Assembly: GCF_950295315.1 (NCBI RefSeq)
Contig: NC_080164.1
Coordinates: forward strand, 62,076,042 to 62,140,041
Reading direction: 5' to 3'
DNA length: 64,000 nucleotides
DNA from: Erinaceus europaeus
Taxonomy: Eukaryota; Chordata; Mammalia; Eulipotyphla; Erinaceidae
A model generated the notes under the pieces. That model did no database searches. It saw only the letters and a program-made list of their open reading frames with translations, and had not been told where the DNA came from. Positions 20,980 to 33,285 of the stretch are shown here, piece after piece. How positions within the stretch are numbered: position 1 is the stretch's first letter; every line of letters begins with the position of its first letter. The translations under genes were made by a program, and so were the position numbers.

Positions 20980-21515
20980 TTAATTATATGTGCCAAATTG
21001 GTGAGGTAAGGGATTTCCAGCTAGCTAGGAAGACATTATTTATAAGTGTGCTTGTGAGGATGTTTCTGGAATCAGTATTTGAGTAAAGAGATGTGCCTTT
21101 ACCGATATGGGTGGGCATATCCAATCCACTGAGGGATCAAATAGAACAAAAAGGCAAGGAAAGGTGAACTTTCTTTTGGACCTCCATCTTTCCATGCACA
21201 TGGACATCAAAGTTTCTGACTCAAAGGGCTTGGGGCTTTAGGATTTATACTGATAAATGTTTTTCCCCTCTGTAGTACTGTTCTCCCAGCCCACCCTGTT
21301 CCCTTCCACACACACTTGGCTTTTAGACCTTCTTTAAATTTTGACTGACCTATAATTCATGCTCTCCTGGCTCTCCAGCTTATAGATAATAGATTCCAAA
21401 ATATTCTGTCTTCCATAACTACGTGAGCCAGTTCCTATACATATATGTCTATACATATATGTATGTATGCATGTATGTATAATTAACTTTCTCCAGAGAA
21501 CCCTAACATAATATC
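20980..21515 (+). repeat. Ancient mammalian interspersed repeat, family uncertain
   Basis: 'GTGGGCATATCCAATCCACT', 'AATAGAACAAAAAGGCAAGG', 'TACGTGAGCCAGTTCCTATA' and the end 'CTCCAGAGAACCCTAACATA' recall a widespread placental repeat ending '...AGAACCCTGACTAATACA'. It could be MaLR-like or another class. Confidence 0.45.
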
Positions 21516-21756
21516 TACTGTATTCTTTTACATGTTCTTCCTGTTAACTCTCTCTCTACTTCAATCACACCAAGTTCCTCACTATTCTTCAGAGACAATG
21601 ATCCAGGCATGATGCCACCCTAAGACCTTTGGCCAAGTCTTTCAACTGGAAGGCTAAGTTACTCAATAAGGTCTACTTTGATCACCTCATATAAAATTAC
21701 AACAGAACTTCTAAATCCTATACAATCCTACCACATTCACACACTGTAACTTATAT

Positions 21757-23110
21757 TTTTTTAATTTTTATTTATAAAAAGGAAATGCTGACAAAACCAT
21801 AGGATAAGAGGGTTACAACTCCACATAATTCCCACCACCAGAATTCCGTATCCCATCCCCTTCCCTGATAGCTTTCCTATTCTTGATCCCTCTGGGATTA
21901 TGGACCCAGGGTCATTATGGAGTACAGAAGTTGGAAGGTCAGGCTTCTGTAATTGCTTCTCTGCTGAACATGGGCACTGGCAGGTTGATCCATACTTCCA
22001 GCCTGTCTCTATCTTCCCTTAGTGGGGCAGGGTTCTGGGGAAGCAGGGCTCCAGGACACATTTGTGGGATCGTCTGCCCAGGGAGGTCCAGCTGGCATCA
22101 TGCTGGCATCTGGAACCTGGTGGCTAAAATAAGAGAACATATAGAGCAAAACAAATTGTTGACAAATCACTAACTTAAAGGCTGGAATAGTGCAGATGAA
22201 GATTTGGGGTCTCTGTTTTGAAGATAGCTAGTAGGCATATTTTAGTCATATTCCAAAGAGCCCATCACTATACTAGTTTTTTTCCTGAGCCTGACCTCTG
22301 ATATGTAGGTGGACCCAAGTTATTGTCTGGGGAGATGATGTCATGGCTGGGAAAAGGACCAGAAAGCTGTATCAGGGAAGAGAGTAGCTCCCAAATATGG
22401 GAAAGGTGTATATATACATATTGTTGATGGTAGACCCCATCTATTTGATCTGGGACCCATATTCAGCTTGGGAGCCTATGTAACCTCTGAATCTCTGTAG
22501 GTCTGAGCTCACATTCCGTGGTCATGAGTAGGAATGTTCCAAGCTGCCCCAATTTCAGGACCCATCTTCCTCAGGTGGAACATAGAGTATGTTGTTGATC
22601 CACATTTAGGGCAAGGTCCTATGGGGGCCCACAAAAGGATATATTGTGTTGTTCCTAATGGAGATGACCAGTGACAATGGCAAGAGGGATTTATTGGAGG
22701 GCTAGGCCCATCATGTCTGTGTGGGAATCTCAGGACTCCCTGACTAGGGGCCCAGATGATGGGTTGGCCTGATAGAGACTAAAGAGTCATCATTAAAGTA
22801 TGCCAGTCTCCTGGAAGTATGGATAGACCTGTCAATGCCCATGTTCAGCAGGAAAGCAATTATTGAAGCCAGACCTCCTACTTTCTGCATCCCACAATGT
22901 CCTCGGGTTCATACTCCCAGAGGGTTAAAGAATAGGAAAGCTATCAGGGGAGAGGATGGGATACAGAGTTCTGGTGGTGGGAATTGTGTGAAATTGTACC
23001 CCTCTTATTCTATGGTTTAGTCAATGTTTCCTTTATATAAATAAAAATTTAAAAAATAAAGTATGCCAGTCTCTTGCCCTTATCCAGCTTTTGTTGTGAC
23101 TTACTTTTTA
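21757..23110 (-). mobile_element. L1 3' UTR, older variant
   Basis: The 3' terminus is at about 21757 (minus strand reads into AATAAAAA). It shares the upstream variant block with 6660-8092. It is interrupted at 22811-23056 by a plus-strand L1 tail and resumes after the target duplication. Confidence 0.75.
22811..23056 (+). mobile_element. 246-bp L1 3' end insertion
   Basis: The 17-bp sequence TAAAGTATGCCAGTCTC is duplicated exactly at 22794-22810 and 23057-23073. It ends with ATAAATAAAAATTTAAAAAA. It sits inside and antisense to the older L1 3' UTR. Confidence 0.92.
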
Positions 23111-23189
23111 TATATTATCTTGTGTTCTCTCTTTACTAGAAAGAAAGTTTCCAGAGGAAGATGTTTTGTATGCTTTGTTTATTCGTATT

Positions 23190-23265
23190 TCACAAGCATG
23201 TGAAATTATTATATGTGCCAGGCACTAGGTTAAATTTGCTAATTGTATACAAGAGTAAGAGCCCA
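23190..23265 (+). repeat. MIR-like fragment
   Basis: 'TATATGTGCCAGGCACTAGG' matches the conserved MIR core. Confidence 0.5.
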
Positions 23266-23929
23266 ACTATGTGAAAGAATATTGGAATCAGGCCAGGAAA
23301 CTCAAGCAGGAGTCCCAAATTTAGAGCTTAGGACCTGGGAACGCTAGATTAAGGGAAATACTCTGGATTTGTCAGAAAGGACTGCGGCAATGTTCCCAGC
23401 AGAGCTGGTGAGGGTAAACATTAGCCAGGACTCCCTGTCAATATCTGATGCACTTTACATGGTCTCTCAATTATCTATGACTATATGACAACTAATGCAA
23501 ACCTTAGTTGAAGATGTTTGGAAGCACTTGACTGGCAATGTGTGAAGGATCTGAGAAAATAAGCCAATAACCAGCAAACATAATTACAGAAAAAATTAAA
23601 GTTTATTAGAATAGACACCAAGGTAGGTGACATACAAACAGTAACATGTCAACTGCCAAAAGTGAAGCAGAAGGGGGGGGGGGGGCAAGCTGACAAAGAG
23701 GAAACCAGCTGCCCACTATTAGGCAAGGGTCTACTATTTATATACCTTTTAAGTAGAGGCAGAAGTTTATGTCCCAAGCTAATTTACTATGTGGGATAAG
23801 GACAGGAAATTGGCCAGCTCTTGTCTTATCTCTTGCTAATACACCCTTTTATTCAATGACTAGGTATAGAAGCAGAAGTTTGTTCATGACCTACTACTTA
23901 GGGTAAGAGCAGGAGCCTTCTCTATGAAC

Positions 23930-24165
23930 ATTATTTATTTTTTTTAAGAGTCCAGTTTATTTTTTTCTTAAATATTTTGTTCATTTTGATGAGAGAGATA
24001 CAGATGAAATGATACAGAAAGAAAGAGAGAGAGAGAGGAGGGAGACGGCACTGAGCGCTCAACTCTGGTTTATGCGGTACTGGGGATTGAACCTGTGACT
24101 TCAAAGCCTCAGTCATGAAGGTCACTTGCATAACCATTATTCTATCTCCCCAGCCATCTATGGAC
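23930..24165 (-). repeat. SINE, second family
   Basis: Minus strand: head 'GGCTGGGGAGATAGAATAATG', B box 'CACAGGTTCAATCCCCAG', body, GA-rich block, A-rich tail at the left end. Confidence 0.75.
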
Positions 24166-24169
24166 ATTG

Positions 24170-25974
24170 TTAATCAAGGTGTATAGCAACTAAGCAAAGG
24201 ACACTAGGGAGGGAATATAAAGGGGGTGTGAGGGGAAAGGGGACTTGGGGCCCATGATGCAGGAGAGAAGAGTATGTAGCAGATACCTGTTATGCAGAAC
24301 TGTGAAAACTTACACATATATAGACAAATGTGCTGAAATTGATTAACCCCCCCCAATAAAATAAAAAAGAAATATACCCCTTTTACTTACTAATGTTTTT
24401 AGTAAAAGTCTGGGCTGAGGATTTTCTCTGGTTCAGCTTTTGAACTGCATTATTTCATTAGCCTAGCAAAAAGTCATATTTCTACATTGATGACTTAAAA
24501 CATTTTGTTCTTGTTCATGATTCTGTGCACTGGTTAATGGCTCTCTTGCTGATTTTGTTGGGGCTCACTCACACTTGTTCTGCAGAGGATCAACTGTTTT
24601 GAATGACTGAAAATTGCATGTGCAAGCTGAGAGAACTATCAAAGAACATTTCCTTCTGACCATCAAGAATACCTTAAGCCTGACCCAAGACTAACTCCCC
24701 TTAACATATACAACTAACTCCAAGGATACCATTCATACTATGAATGGAAGATGGTAGAGGTTTGCATGTTTTATTACATTAATTAATAATTTACCTTCAG
24801 AGTCCCAAAGATTCTTAACTCACTTGACTACTTACCTATCAGGATTAGCTAATTTAAAATGAAGATTCCTTGACCTTACCTCAAATCAGTAGATAATAAA
24901 TTGATGGGCTGAGCCCAGGAATCTGAATTTCTAGGAAACTTCCAGGTTCCTTAGGATTATTCTGAGACTGAGCCAGCATACACAAGACATCACTGTTTCT
25001 CTGAACAGTCATACAGAAATTAGACACCAGGAAGGCCACATAACACAGCTTATGTGTATGTTTCCATGACAAAAGGGAATTACTAAAACAGGAAGCCAAG
25101 AATCAAACCATAACTGCTTATACACAAATACGAATGACAAACGTGACCTAACATGTCATTCTCGGGCTTGTTAGTCATAAAGATCTTGGAAAATCATGCT
25201 CATCATGAGAGAGTTCATCAGTCATTACTTCCTCACACACCTCGAGGAGGCAAAATGTGTGACCAGCCTGGAAATTCAGGAAGCTGCTTCTGAGAATTCA
25301 CTGGAATAGGCTCTACTGGTCAGAGACTGTTTTATTCAGGTTTGGTAAGAGTGGAAACAAGGATGGGGCCTGGGGGTCAGAGTTCAAGGTAAATGTTAGC
25401 CTCTTTCCTGGCTCTAAAGACTAAGTGTCTTACTATTTTGTTCTTGAGTACACTTTTATTGTACTTGTATGTACACTTGTACACTTCCTAGGTCTGATGA
25501 ATCTCTTAACCAAAGAGATTCTGAAGTATGGATGAATGAGGGTCCCATTTCAAATTACTACAAATACTCCAGTGACAGAGTTGGATGCCTTTTATCGGTG
25601 TTCTTATCAAATAGCATTGGACTGTGAGCTTCCAAGAAACAGAAATGCTGACATTTTTGTTTCTATATTCTCATAAATGACTCCAAAGTTGTCATTGCTA
25701 GGATTACTCAGGTAGATCTTCAGGTTCTACAATGCATGGTTTCAGGGAGCACCACCAACATTCCGGTATCATTGTCTTGAGCATTTATTTTGCAGCCTTA
25801 CAACAGTTGACAACAAAATGCTTTGTGCTAAAAAATTTTTTTTCTCATTACTTTCCAAAAGACAAGAATAAAATCGGGAAAGGAAACCTTTCGATTCTAA
25901 GGAGTCACTAGTGGTAGGAGTAAAGAATACAAGAAAAATAGGATGAGGCAAGAAATGTTACTTAGTGAAATAGG
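24170..25974. other. Intergenic, mostly unrecognised
   Basis: 24310-24375 ends with CCCCCCAATAAAATAAAAAAG and may be an L1 3' terminus. 24860-24960 ('GAGCCCAGGAATCTGAATTT') resembles an old hAT-Charlie MER type element. No exon of a neighbouring IL-1 gene was found. Confidence 0.35.
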
Positions 25975-26545
25975 CTCTGGGGAGGTGGGGTTCCAGGACA
26001 CATTGGTGAGGTAGTCTGCCCAGGGAAGTCAGGTTGGCTTCATGGTAGCATCTACAACTTGTTGGCTAAAGAAGCAATAAGATATAAAGCAGAAAATATA
26101 GTTCAATTGTCAGGAACATAAAAATGAGAATAGAGCAGATGAGATTTGGGATCTCCATTCTGGAAAAAGCTAGTAGGTCTATTTTAGGTTTATTCCAAAG
26201 GGCCCATGACTTTACTAATTTTTGCCTGAGCCTGACAGCTAACATGCAGGTAGACCAAAGGTATTGTCTGGGAAGATGGTGTCATTGTTGGAAAAAGGAC
26301 TAGAAATCTGTATTGGGAAAAAGAGTAGCTCCCAAATATGGTGAAAGTATATACATATGATTAACTGTAAACCATATTGATCTGATCTGGGTCCCATATT
26401 CATCACAGAAGCCTGTGTAACCTCTGCATTCCAATCAGTCTGAGCTCACATTTCATGGTCATAGCTAGGAACATTCTAGGCTGCACTTACATGGGATTCG
26501 CCTTCCTCAAGTGTCAAAGTATGTTGACCCAAGCTCCCTTAGGAG
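25975..26545 (-). mobile_element. L1 3' UTR fragment, older variant
   Basis: Lacks the 3' terminal about 250 bp. Contains the variant block ('GAGTAGCTCCCAAATATGG', 'CTGAGCTCACATTTCATGG') shared with 6660-8092, 21757-22790 and 32560-33238. Confidence 0.65.
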
Positions 26546-28019
26546 AATAGGGAAGAAGAAGATTAGGAGACAGGGAGTCAGGGTAGTTTAGAGAAGAAAG
26601 GGATTCAAAAGAAAGCCAATAGTGTCAAAGACTAACATTATATAAGCTCTAATAAAGCTTGAAAAGCATTTGTTGGATAGGAGTTAAGAAGTTCCTAGAA
26701 TTATTTCAGAAGAGAGGTTAAGCAAGAATTACAATGAAGGAATGAAGGCCATTCTGTAATAAATAAAAAAACAAAGCATTCAAACAGTTATGTCAGCTCA
26801 CATTCAAATAATGGGGAGTTATACTTCACCTCTTAGTAAGAAAAGTTGTAAAGAGATTTTTTTAATATCACAAAAGCAACACATTGTCAATTAAGACAAT
26901 AAATCCAAATTATAGATTCCCTTTTCAGGGTTATTTTTATAGAATATAACTCCTGGAGCCTTCAGCATTTTATGGTACTCTTGTGCAAACACTACTTGCA
27001 AAAGGATAGTTATTCTAAGAACAGAAGAGTTGGTGATGAAAACAAATAATCATATATATCTTTATATCTCACAGGGAAAGAAATGTGATAATCTTGTAAC
27101 TGTTCTCAATTTAATGCCTTACAAAAATGGATTCTACTTTATGATGCAGATCCATGATTTTCCCACTGACACCTGTATCACTGAGTCTTTTGTTTACTAG
27201 TTATAAAGACTAGCATTTTGAAAAACATTATTTGTATAAAGAGCAAACAGCAGGTCTTTGACTTCAATTTTAGAGTTATCAACAGAAATAAAAAGGACTG
27301 AATAGATGAAATAAGAAGCAATGAACATTTTTCTTCTACCTTGTATAAACTTGGCCAGTTGATATATTCTAGAAATGATCATATCACACTTTAGGAAGAA
27401 GACTGAGTAAGCTAGTGATACCATGTCTACAGCATAGGACCATGTATATAGTACACTCATTGAGCCATTGGGAATAACTGAGTGGGAGGGCCTTAAGGAG
27501 GCCAAATGTACCTAAAGTAAAAGTGTAGAGGGTGGCACTGAGTAAAAGTAGGGTTTCTGCTTCTATCATATGAAAAGGATCAAGGAAAGAATACAGAAAG
27601 ATCTAGTATATTTTAATGTGGGATAATGGGAATTTTAGAACATCTCCTACTAATTTCTGTTATTTTGCTGTGAGTGAGGGAAAAGGAGATAGTGTAAGAA
27701 TTTGAAGAAAGTAGGTAATATTTGAAATGTTATCTATGAGGATGGAAAACTCAGCAGATTATGGGAGAAAGGGTTGCTAAGCAACCATAAAGACCAGCTG
27801 GTTTTATCTTTCCTTATTGTGCATCAGATCTCATTTGCCATAATCTCCAGTGGTTCTCAGTGACTTTGGGATATGATCCAAGAAAGTAGACCTTAGAAAT
27901 ATCACAGGCAGTGCAACTGTAGGATAGAGGGTCTAAAACATGGGGAATATTGACAAAATTCAGATCTAAGTGAGGGGCTGGAAGGATGTGAGGAGATGAG
28001 AATTGAAAGAACAAAGTAG
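26546..28019. other. Intergenic, no gene recognised
   Basis: The minus-strand open frame 27197-27505 (102 aa) and an overlapping 61-aa frame have hydrophobic patches but no family resemblance, and no splice context that I can defend. Confidence 0.35.
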
Positions 28020-28190
28020 ATAGATGAGCAAAATAGCTTACTTGGATAGTGTGCAGCTTGTCAAGAGTACAGTTCAGGTTTGAGCCCAGCCCCACTGCAT
28101 TGGAGGAAGCTTCAGTGCTGTGGCTTCTCTCATCACCTTTCCGCCTATTCATCTCTGTGTCTTTTTATTTGAGGAGAAATGTCATCTCAG
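28020..28190 (+). repeat. Diverged SINE, second family
   Basis: 'ACAGTTCAGGTTTGAGCCCA' B-box region, 'CTTCAGTGCTGTGGCTTCTC' body, and a decayed tail. Confidence 0.5.
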
Positions 28191-28534
28191 AATAATGAAG
28201 CTCCAGAGATGATGAGAGAGAGAAAAAGAGTGAGAAGATGAGAGAGAAAGAACAAAGAAGAGTATGTGAAAGACTGAACGTATCTATCGGATAATATAAT
28301 ATTGGATAATATATAGGGAAAATAGAGACAAGGCCAGAAAAAAGAGAGGAAAAAAGGCCAATAAAAACTGTTGTGGTCAGAGAATAGAAAGTTTGAACTT
28401 TATAGAGGTGAAAAGGTTATGAGTGATATCTAAGCATAGCACTAGGAGTGAATGAAAAAGAGTTTAGAGATGGAGTCATTGGAGGTGAGAAATAAAGGGA
28501 CTGAGAGGTTTAAGTGTTGGTCATCCCAATATAT

Positions 28535-28690
28535 AATAGGACTGGAGAGATAGCTCAGTCTGTTAGAGCACCAACTTAGATGACTAAGGCTCAGTAGCCA
28601 CACATTCAGTTGCTGGTGCCGTCGTATGCCAGAGCTGTGCAATGTTCTGATCCTTTTCCCTTTCATAACAAAACAAAAGAACACATTTTA
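28535..28690 (+). repeat. SINE, second family
   Basis: 'GGACTGGAGAGATAGCTCAG' head with an A-box, 'CCAGAGCTGTGCAATGTTCT' body and an AACAAAACAAAAGAA tail. Confidence 0.6.
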
Positions 28691-28829
28691 AAAATGTATA
28701 GCAAAATTTTTCAGAATCTAGGGCTAAGAAGAGGACTTTATTACATGTGTTGCATTTTTTTTCCAAATAAGCATTTTTCTTACATCACTGAAGATCCCCC
28801 CAAAAGAGGATCAAAACCCTTCCAGATTT

Positions 28830-28907
28830 TTTTATTTATTTAAGAAAGGAGACATTAACAAAACTGTAGGATAGGAGGGGTACAACTCCACACAATTGCC
28901 AGCACCG
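28830..28907 (-). mobile_element. Very short L1 3' end
   Basis: 'GGATAGGAGGGGTACAACTC' is the reverse complement of the young L1 3' terminus; only about 75 bp is present, after a TTTATTTATTT run. Confidence 0.75.
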
Positions 28908-29168
28908 TATTTTTTAAAAATATTTATTTATTCTCTTTTTGTTGCTCTTTTTTATTGTTGTCTTCGTTGTTGGATGTGACAGAGAGAAATGGAGAGAGGA
29001 GGGGAAGAAAGAGAGGCATAGAGAAAGAGACACCTGCAGACCTGCTTCACCACTTGTGAAGCTACTCCCCTGCAGGTGGGGAGCCAGAGCTCGAACTGGG
29101 ATTCTTTAGCCAGTCCTTGCGCTTTGTGCCATGTGTGCTTAACCTGCTGAGCTACTGCCCGACTCCCA
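28908..29168 (-). repeat. Hedgehog-type tRNA SINE, short form
   Basis: Minus-strand copy with body 'CCCACCTGCAGGGGAGTAGC'; the head with A box 'TAGCTCAGCAGGTTAAGCAC' is at the right end. Confidence 0.85.
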
Positions 29169-30405
29169 TGTGTTATATTTTTAATGAATAGAGAGGAATG
29201 ACCTGGAGGTCAATTGCCAAAAACTACAGAGAGGGATACAGGATGGTATTGATTTCAAAGGACAGGGACCTTTGTTGGGGTAGGGTAGACTAGATGGTGT
29301 GTGAAAGATTGCAGGAATTGATTTGTCATAAATTAGTTCTTCCAGTGGGAAGTATGCCAATCATAAACCTGAATAAATTATATTGCTAGAATAAATAGCA
29401 ATAACCGATGGAGAAAGCACACTAGGGTTTGAAAAGCATGGCAGTGGACATGTGATTTTTACAAAAATAACTAAAGGATTTCATAGCTGTTCTTCCACAT
29501 TGAGGTTTGCTGGGGAAGCTGTGGACAGTACATAACTTCTCTTACCTGCTTCACCTCAATATGTAGCCCCTGTTCATGAGTCACGTAGGTCACTGACCAC
29601 TGGTGAGTAGAGCTGACACTTGCTGTGCAGAGGTTGAGGGAAGCACTTTCAGCAGTCTCAGACAATTTGCACATATCTCAGGGAGCAATGGTTGAAGTTA
29701 AAGTTAAGTAAAGGGAAGTGGCTAGCACTTCAGACATGACACTCATTAAGCCTGAGACTTTTTGGAGACACAGAAAAGGAAGTTTTATTTTCCAGGGGTT
29801 AGTAGATGCAGGAAGTTTGCTTTCTTAATACATCTCTAAATATAGTTGAAGTAGATTAGGAACAATATCTACAGCTGTAACTGATGGGTAATGAGAACTA
29901 GAAAATTCAGGGAGGTAATCCCATTCCAGATGGCTCCTAACAATATATCCCTAGGTTCCTGTGATCCTTTCTGGTGCCCTGTTTGCCAAGACATTGAAAA
30001 TGTCACATAGGTCCAATTGAGAACTCTACAGTCTCATATTTCCTGCTGCCCTGATCTTCTGAAGGTCAAGAGGGAAACATGTTTTTCTAATCCTTCCCTC
30101 TTAAAATGACTAAATGATTTATTTATTTAAACTTTTGAGTCTTTAATATATACAATAAATCATATATAAGAGACTGATAAAAATGTAATAGTTCATAATC
30201 CAGCTGAAAGAACAAATATCTTTAAATACCATGGCATGATTGAAAATGCTGAACTGTTTGTTTATTCTTTACACTCTTTTCAACCATCCTCTGCAGATCT
30301 TTATCTTTAGCAGTGTCTTCTCTTTAGCTTCTATGTGCACTAGTTTAGTTGCCAATTGGACAGTCCAGAACTCAGAACACCCCTGAACTAATTCTCTGTG
30401 GAGCT
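29169..30405. other. Intergenic, no gene recognised
   Basis: An exon-like stretch on the minus strand at about 29545-29617 is bounded by TGCACAG and GTAAGA, but no protein family is recognised. The rest looks like plain AT-rich DNA. Confidence 0.35.
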
Positions 30406-30406
30406 G

Positions 30407-30700
30407 ACTTTTTTTTTATTGGTACCAGGGTGATTGCTGGGGCTCAGTGGTCCTGTCACTACAAATCTCCACCAGTCCTGGTGGCCGTTTTTTCCTGTTT
30501 TTTTTTCCTCTGTAATTTTTATTTGCTAGGACAGAGAGAAGTTGAGAGAAGAAGGAGAGACAGAGAGGAGGAGAGAAAGATCTGCAGACCTGTTTCACTG
30601 CTTGTGAAGCGTCCTCCCTGTAGGCGGGAGCAGGGACTCAAACCCTGGTTCTTGAACTTGGTAATACGTGTACTTAACCAGGTGTTCCACCAGCAGCTGC
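30407..30700 (-). repeat. Hedgehog-type tRNA SINE, long form
   Basis: Has the extra 3' segment (30420-30490, 'GGTACCAGGGTGATTGCTGG') also seen at 1225-1290 and 4470-4530, then the usual body and head up to about 30700. Confidence 0.75.
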
Positions 30701-31189
30701 CAGGAGATGACATCTTAAACATAATAAGATGATAAGATGTTATCACTACTGTTGGTGCAGCTCCACAGCACTGGAGGGCAATGCTTCAGGGTTCAAGAAG
30801 CAGCTGCCACACCTGTTGGCTCCAGGAAAACAGACCAGTTTTAATTTTCTGTGGAAACAGAAAATTACCTTCTAAAGCATGTTGTGCTTGCTAAGACCTA
30901 CAGTTAGAAAATGGGTGACTCTCCCTCAGATAAGTCCAAACTTAGGTGTCCCATGACCTTGCCTAGAAGACTTAAAGGCATATCCAGAACTCTTCCTGCA
31001 AAAACATTTGAGAGACGAGTTTTTCAGCTTTTCTAGTGTGGCAAGGATCAATTGAAAGGATGCTAAATCTGAATGGACCTAGAGGTTATTCTGCTTAATG
31101 AATTAAATCTGACAGAGAAATAGAAACACTATGTAATTTCATATATTATATATCCTTGTATTATAGAAATATAACAAAAGGACCCACTC

Positions 31190-31330
31190 AAGTATCCCAG
31201 TTTGAGTCCCTGCTCCCCACCTGCAGAAGGGTTGCTTCACAAATGGTAAAGCAGGTTTGCAAGTGTCTACCTTTCTCTCTCCCTATCTCCCCATCCTCTC
31301 TCAATTTAAAATAAATAAATGAATAAAAAT
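31190..31330 (+). repeat. tRNA SINE, partial
   Basis: 'CAGTTTGAGTCCCTGCTCCC' and 'ACCTGCAGAAGGGTTGCTTC'; AAATAAATAAATGAATAAAA tail. Confidence 0.7.
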
Positions 31331-31566
31331 ATAACAATATGGAGGAGGGTGGAATTATATTTTTACTGGTGAATTTTATGTATTACATACAGATGTTGAT
31401 TTATAATGATACACACAGAAAGTTTAAATAATATTAAAATACAATGGTAGTTCAATAAATTATTAGGAAAATATAAGTCAAGTTACTGCCCCTCTTACAT
31501 CTACTGAGATGTAGTAGCTAGAAATTGCCATGTATAGCATCATAGATAAGCCAAAATTCTATGTGG

Positions 31567-31740
31567 AGAGGACTGAGTGAAAGGTCACCCATTAGAGCAT
31601 GTGTCTTGCCATGTAGATTGCTTGGGTTCTAGTCCTGGCAACACATAAAAGTGTCATGCACCAGGGGATGATTCCGTGCTGTGGTACCTCCCTCTCTTTT
31701 TGTGTGTTTCTATCTTTATCTGAGATTTAAAAAAGAAACA
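31567..31740 (+). repeat. SINE, second family, diverged
   Basis: 'GGTTCTAGTCCTGGCAACAC' B-box region, then 'CCGTGCTGTGGTACCTCCCT' and an A-rich tail. Confidence 0.55.
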
Positions 31741-32384
31741 AAAGAGAGGTCTTCTCAGGAGCAGTATAAATGATACCACAAAAAAAATAAGAGAAAAAAA
31801 CAACCAGGACTAAACTCTATGTAGAGCTGTTATTCTTTCCCATCCCCTACCATCCCATCAGATTATGCATAGTTTATTGAGCTTTATGCTCGCTTGACAA
31901 AGAGCTGTTCTTCTCTGTTGAAGCTCATGCTCATACTCGGTTTCTAACGTGCAGCTTAGAGTACAACTTGGAATCAGCTTTTGTGGAACTAGTGTTCATG
32001 TGGTTGCTGATTCACAGTGACAGATCTGACATTCCACTAAGGAGGAGTGAACATAAGGCTGTACCAAATGGTGGTAGGATGGTCTTGTCTGGGGCAAACT
32101 CTCCTCAGTAGCCATGTTACCTGGGTAAATAACATTCTGGACCTCATTCAGCACTTCATCATAGTGCTCACTCACAAAGTGAAGGACTAGGACAATAAAC
32201 TGTGTTAATTAATACTTTCTGTGTTATTGTATCACTCCCTCAAATTCAGAGTCCTTCATAGGAATATACAGTTCACCTATCCTTGAATTGGGTTGGGTGA
32301 GAAGTATGGCCTTTTCTTTATTAAAATAACAATGGTTTATAGCACTATGTAGCTTTCAGATGTTTTTTTTTTAAATCAACATCT
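31741..32384. other. Intergenic, no gene recognised
   Basis: Single-copy-looking sequence; no repeat or exon could be supported. Confidence 0.4.
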
Positions 32385-32545
32385 GAAGGCTACAGAGATA
32401 TCTCACCAGGTAGGGTGCCTCCCTTGCCAAGTGTTCAGCCCAGGTTTGAGCCCTGGTACCACATGGGGAGTGATATCATGATTTTGACTAAAGTTCCAGA
32501 ACTGTGGTGGCTTTTCCTCTCTGTCTTCATCTCTCTCTATTTTAA
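32385..32545 (+). repeat. SINE, second family, diverged
   Basis: 'GGCTACAGAGATATCTCACC' head and 'CAGGTTTGAGCCCTGGTACC' B-box region. Confidence 0.6.
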
Positions 32546-32559
32546 TGTTTTATTTTATT

Positions 32560-33253
32560 AGTCATTTAATATTGACTTACAACATTGTAAGATATTAAAG
32601 GTATAATTCCATACAGTTCCCACTACCAGAGTTCTGTGTTTCATACTCTCTGTTGGAAACTCCTTTATTGTTTAACCTACTGGGAGTATGGAAGGCCTGG
32701 TTTCTGTGATTGATTTTCCTCTGGACATGGACATTTAGGTCAATCTGTACCCTGAGTCTGCTTCTATCTTTCCCTAGTGGGGTAGGACTTTGGAGAGGTG
32801 AGGTTCCAGGAAGCACTGGTGAGGTCACCTGCCCAGGTAAGTCAGGATGGACTCATAGTAGCATTTGCAACTTGGTGGCTGAAAGGCAGTAAAATGGAAG
32901 GCAGGACAAAATGTTTAATAAACAGGAACCAAAAAGTAGTGAGCATATGACAATAAGGAGAACTATTTTAGGTATGTTCCTAGGGTCCCATGCTTGGGCT
33001 TGATAACTAACACTTAGGTGGACTAAAAATATTGACTGGGAAAATATTGTCATAGTTGAGAATAGGACTAGAAATCTGAATCAAGGCAAAGAGTAGCTCC
33101 CAAATTGAAGAAAATATACAAATACAATTAACTGTTTATCCCATCTATCTGACTCAAGGCACATATATATTCATATTTAGCACAGGAGCCTATATAAGCT
33201 CCAAGTCCCTGTCAATCTGAGGTCACAGTCCCTGGTCACAGCTGGGAACATTT
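32560..33253 (-). mobile_element. L1 3' UTR, older variant, left part
   Basis: Same variant as 6660-8092. The remainder continues at 40631-41000 on the other side of the full-length L1, with CAGCTGGGAACATTT duplicated at the break (33239-33253 and 40631-40645). Confidence 0.8.
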
Positions 33254-33254
33254 G

Positions 33255-33285
<31 letters not shown>

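Noticed and set aside
21757..23060. A DNA transposon with long terminal inverted repeats (also suggested at 6660-8388)
   Set aside because: The right 'arm' at 22811-23056 is an independent L1 3' end with its own 17-bp target duplication, inserted antisense into an L1 3' UTR; the copy at 8093-8388 is similar. The inverted ends come from two L1 tails, not one transposon.
27197..27569. Minus-strand 102-aa and 61-aa ORFs as a possible membrane protein gene
   Set aside because: Hydrophobic composition only, no recognisable family, no matching frame between the two, and no supported splice sites.
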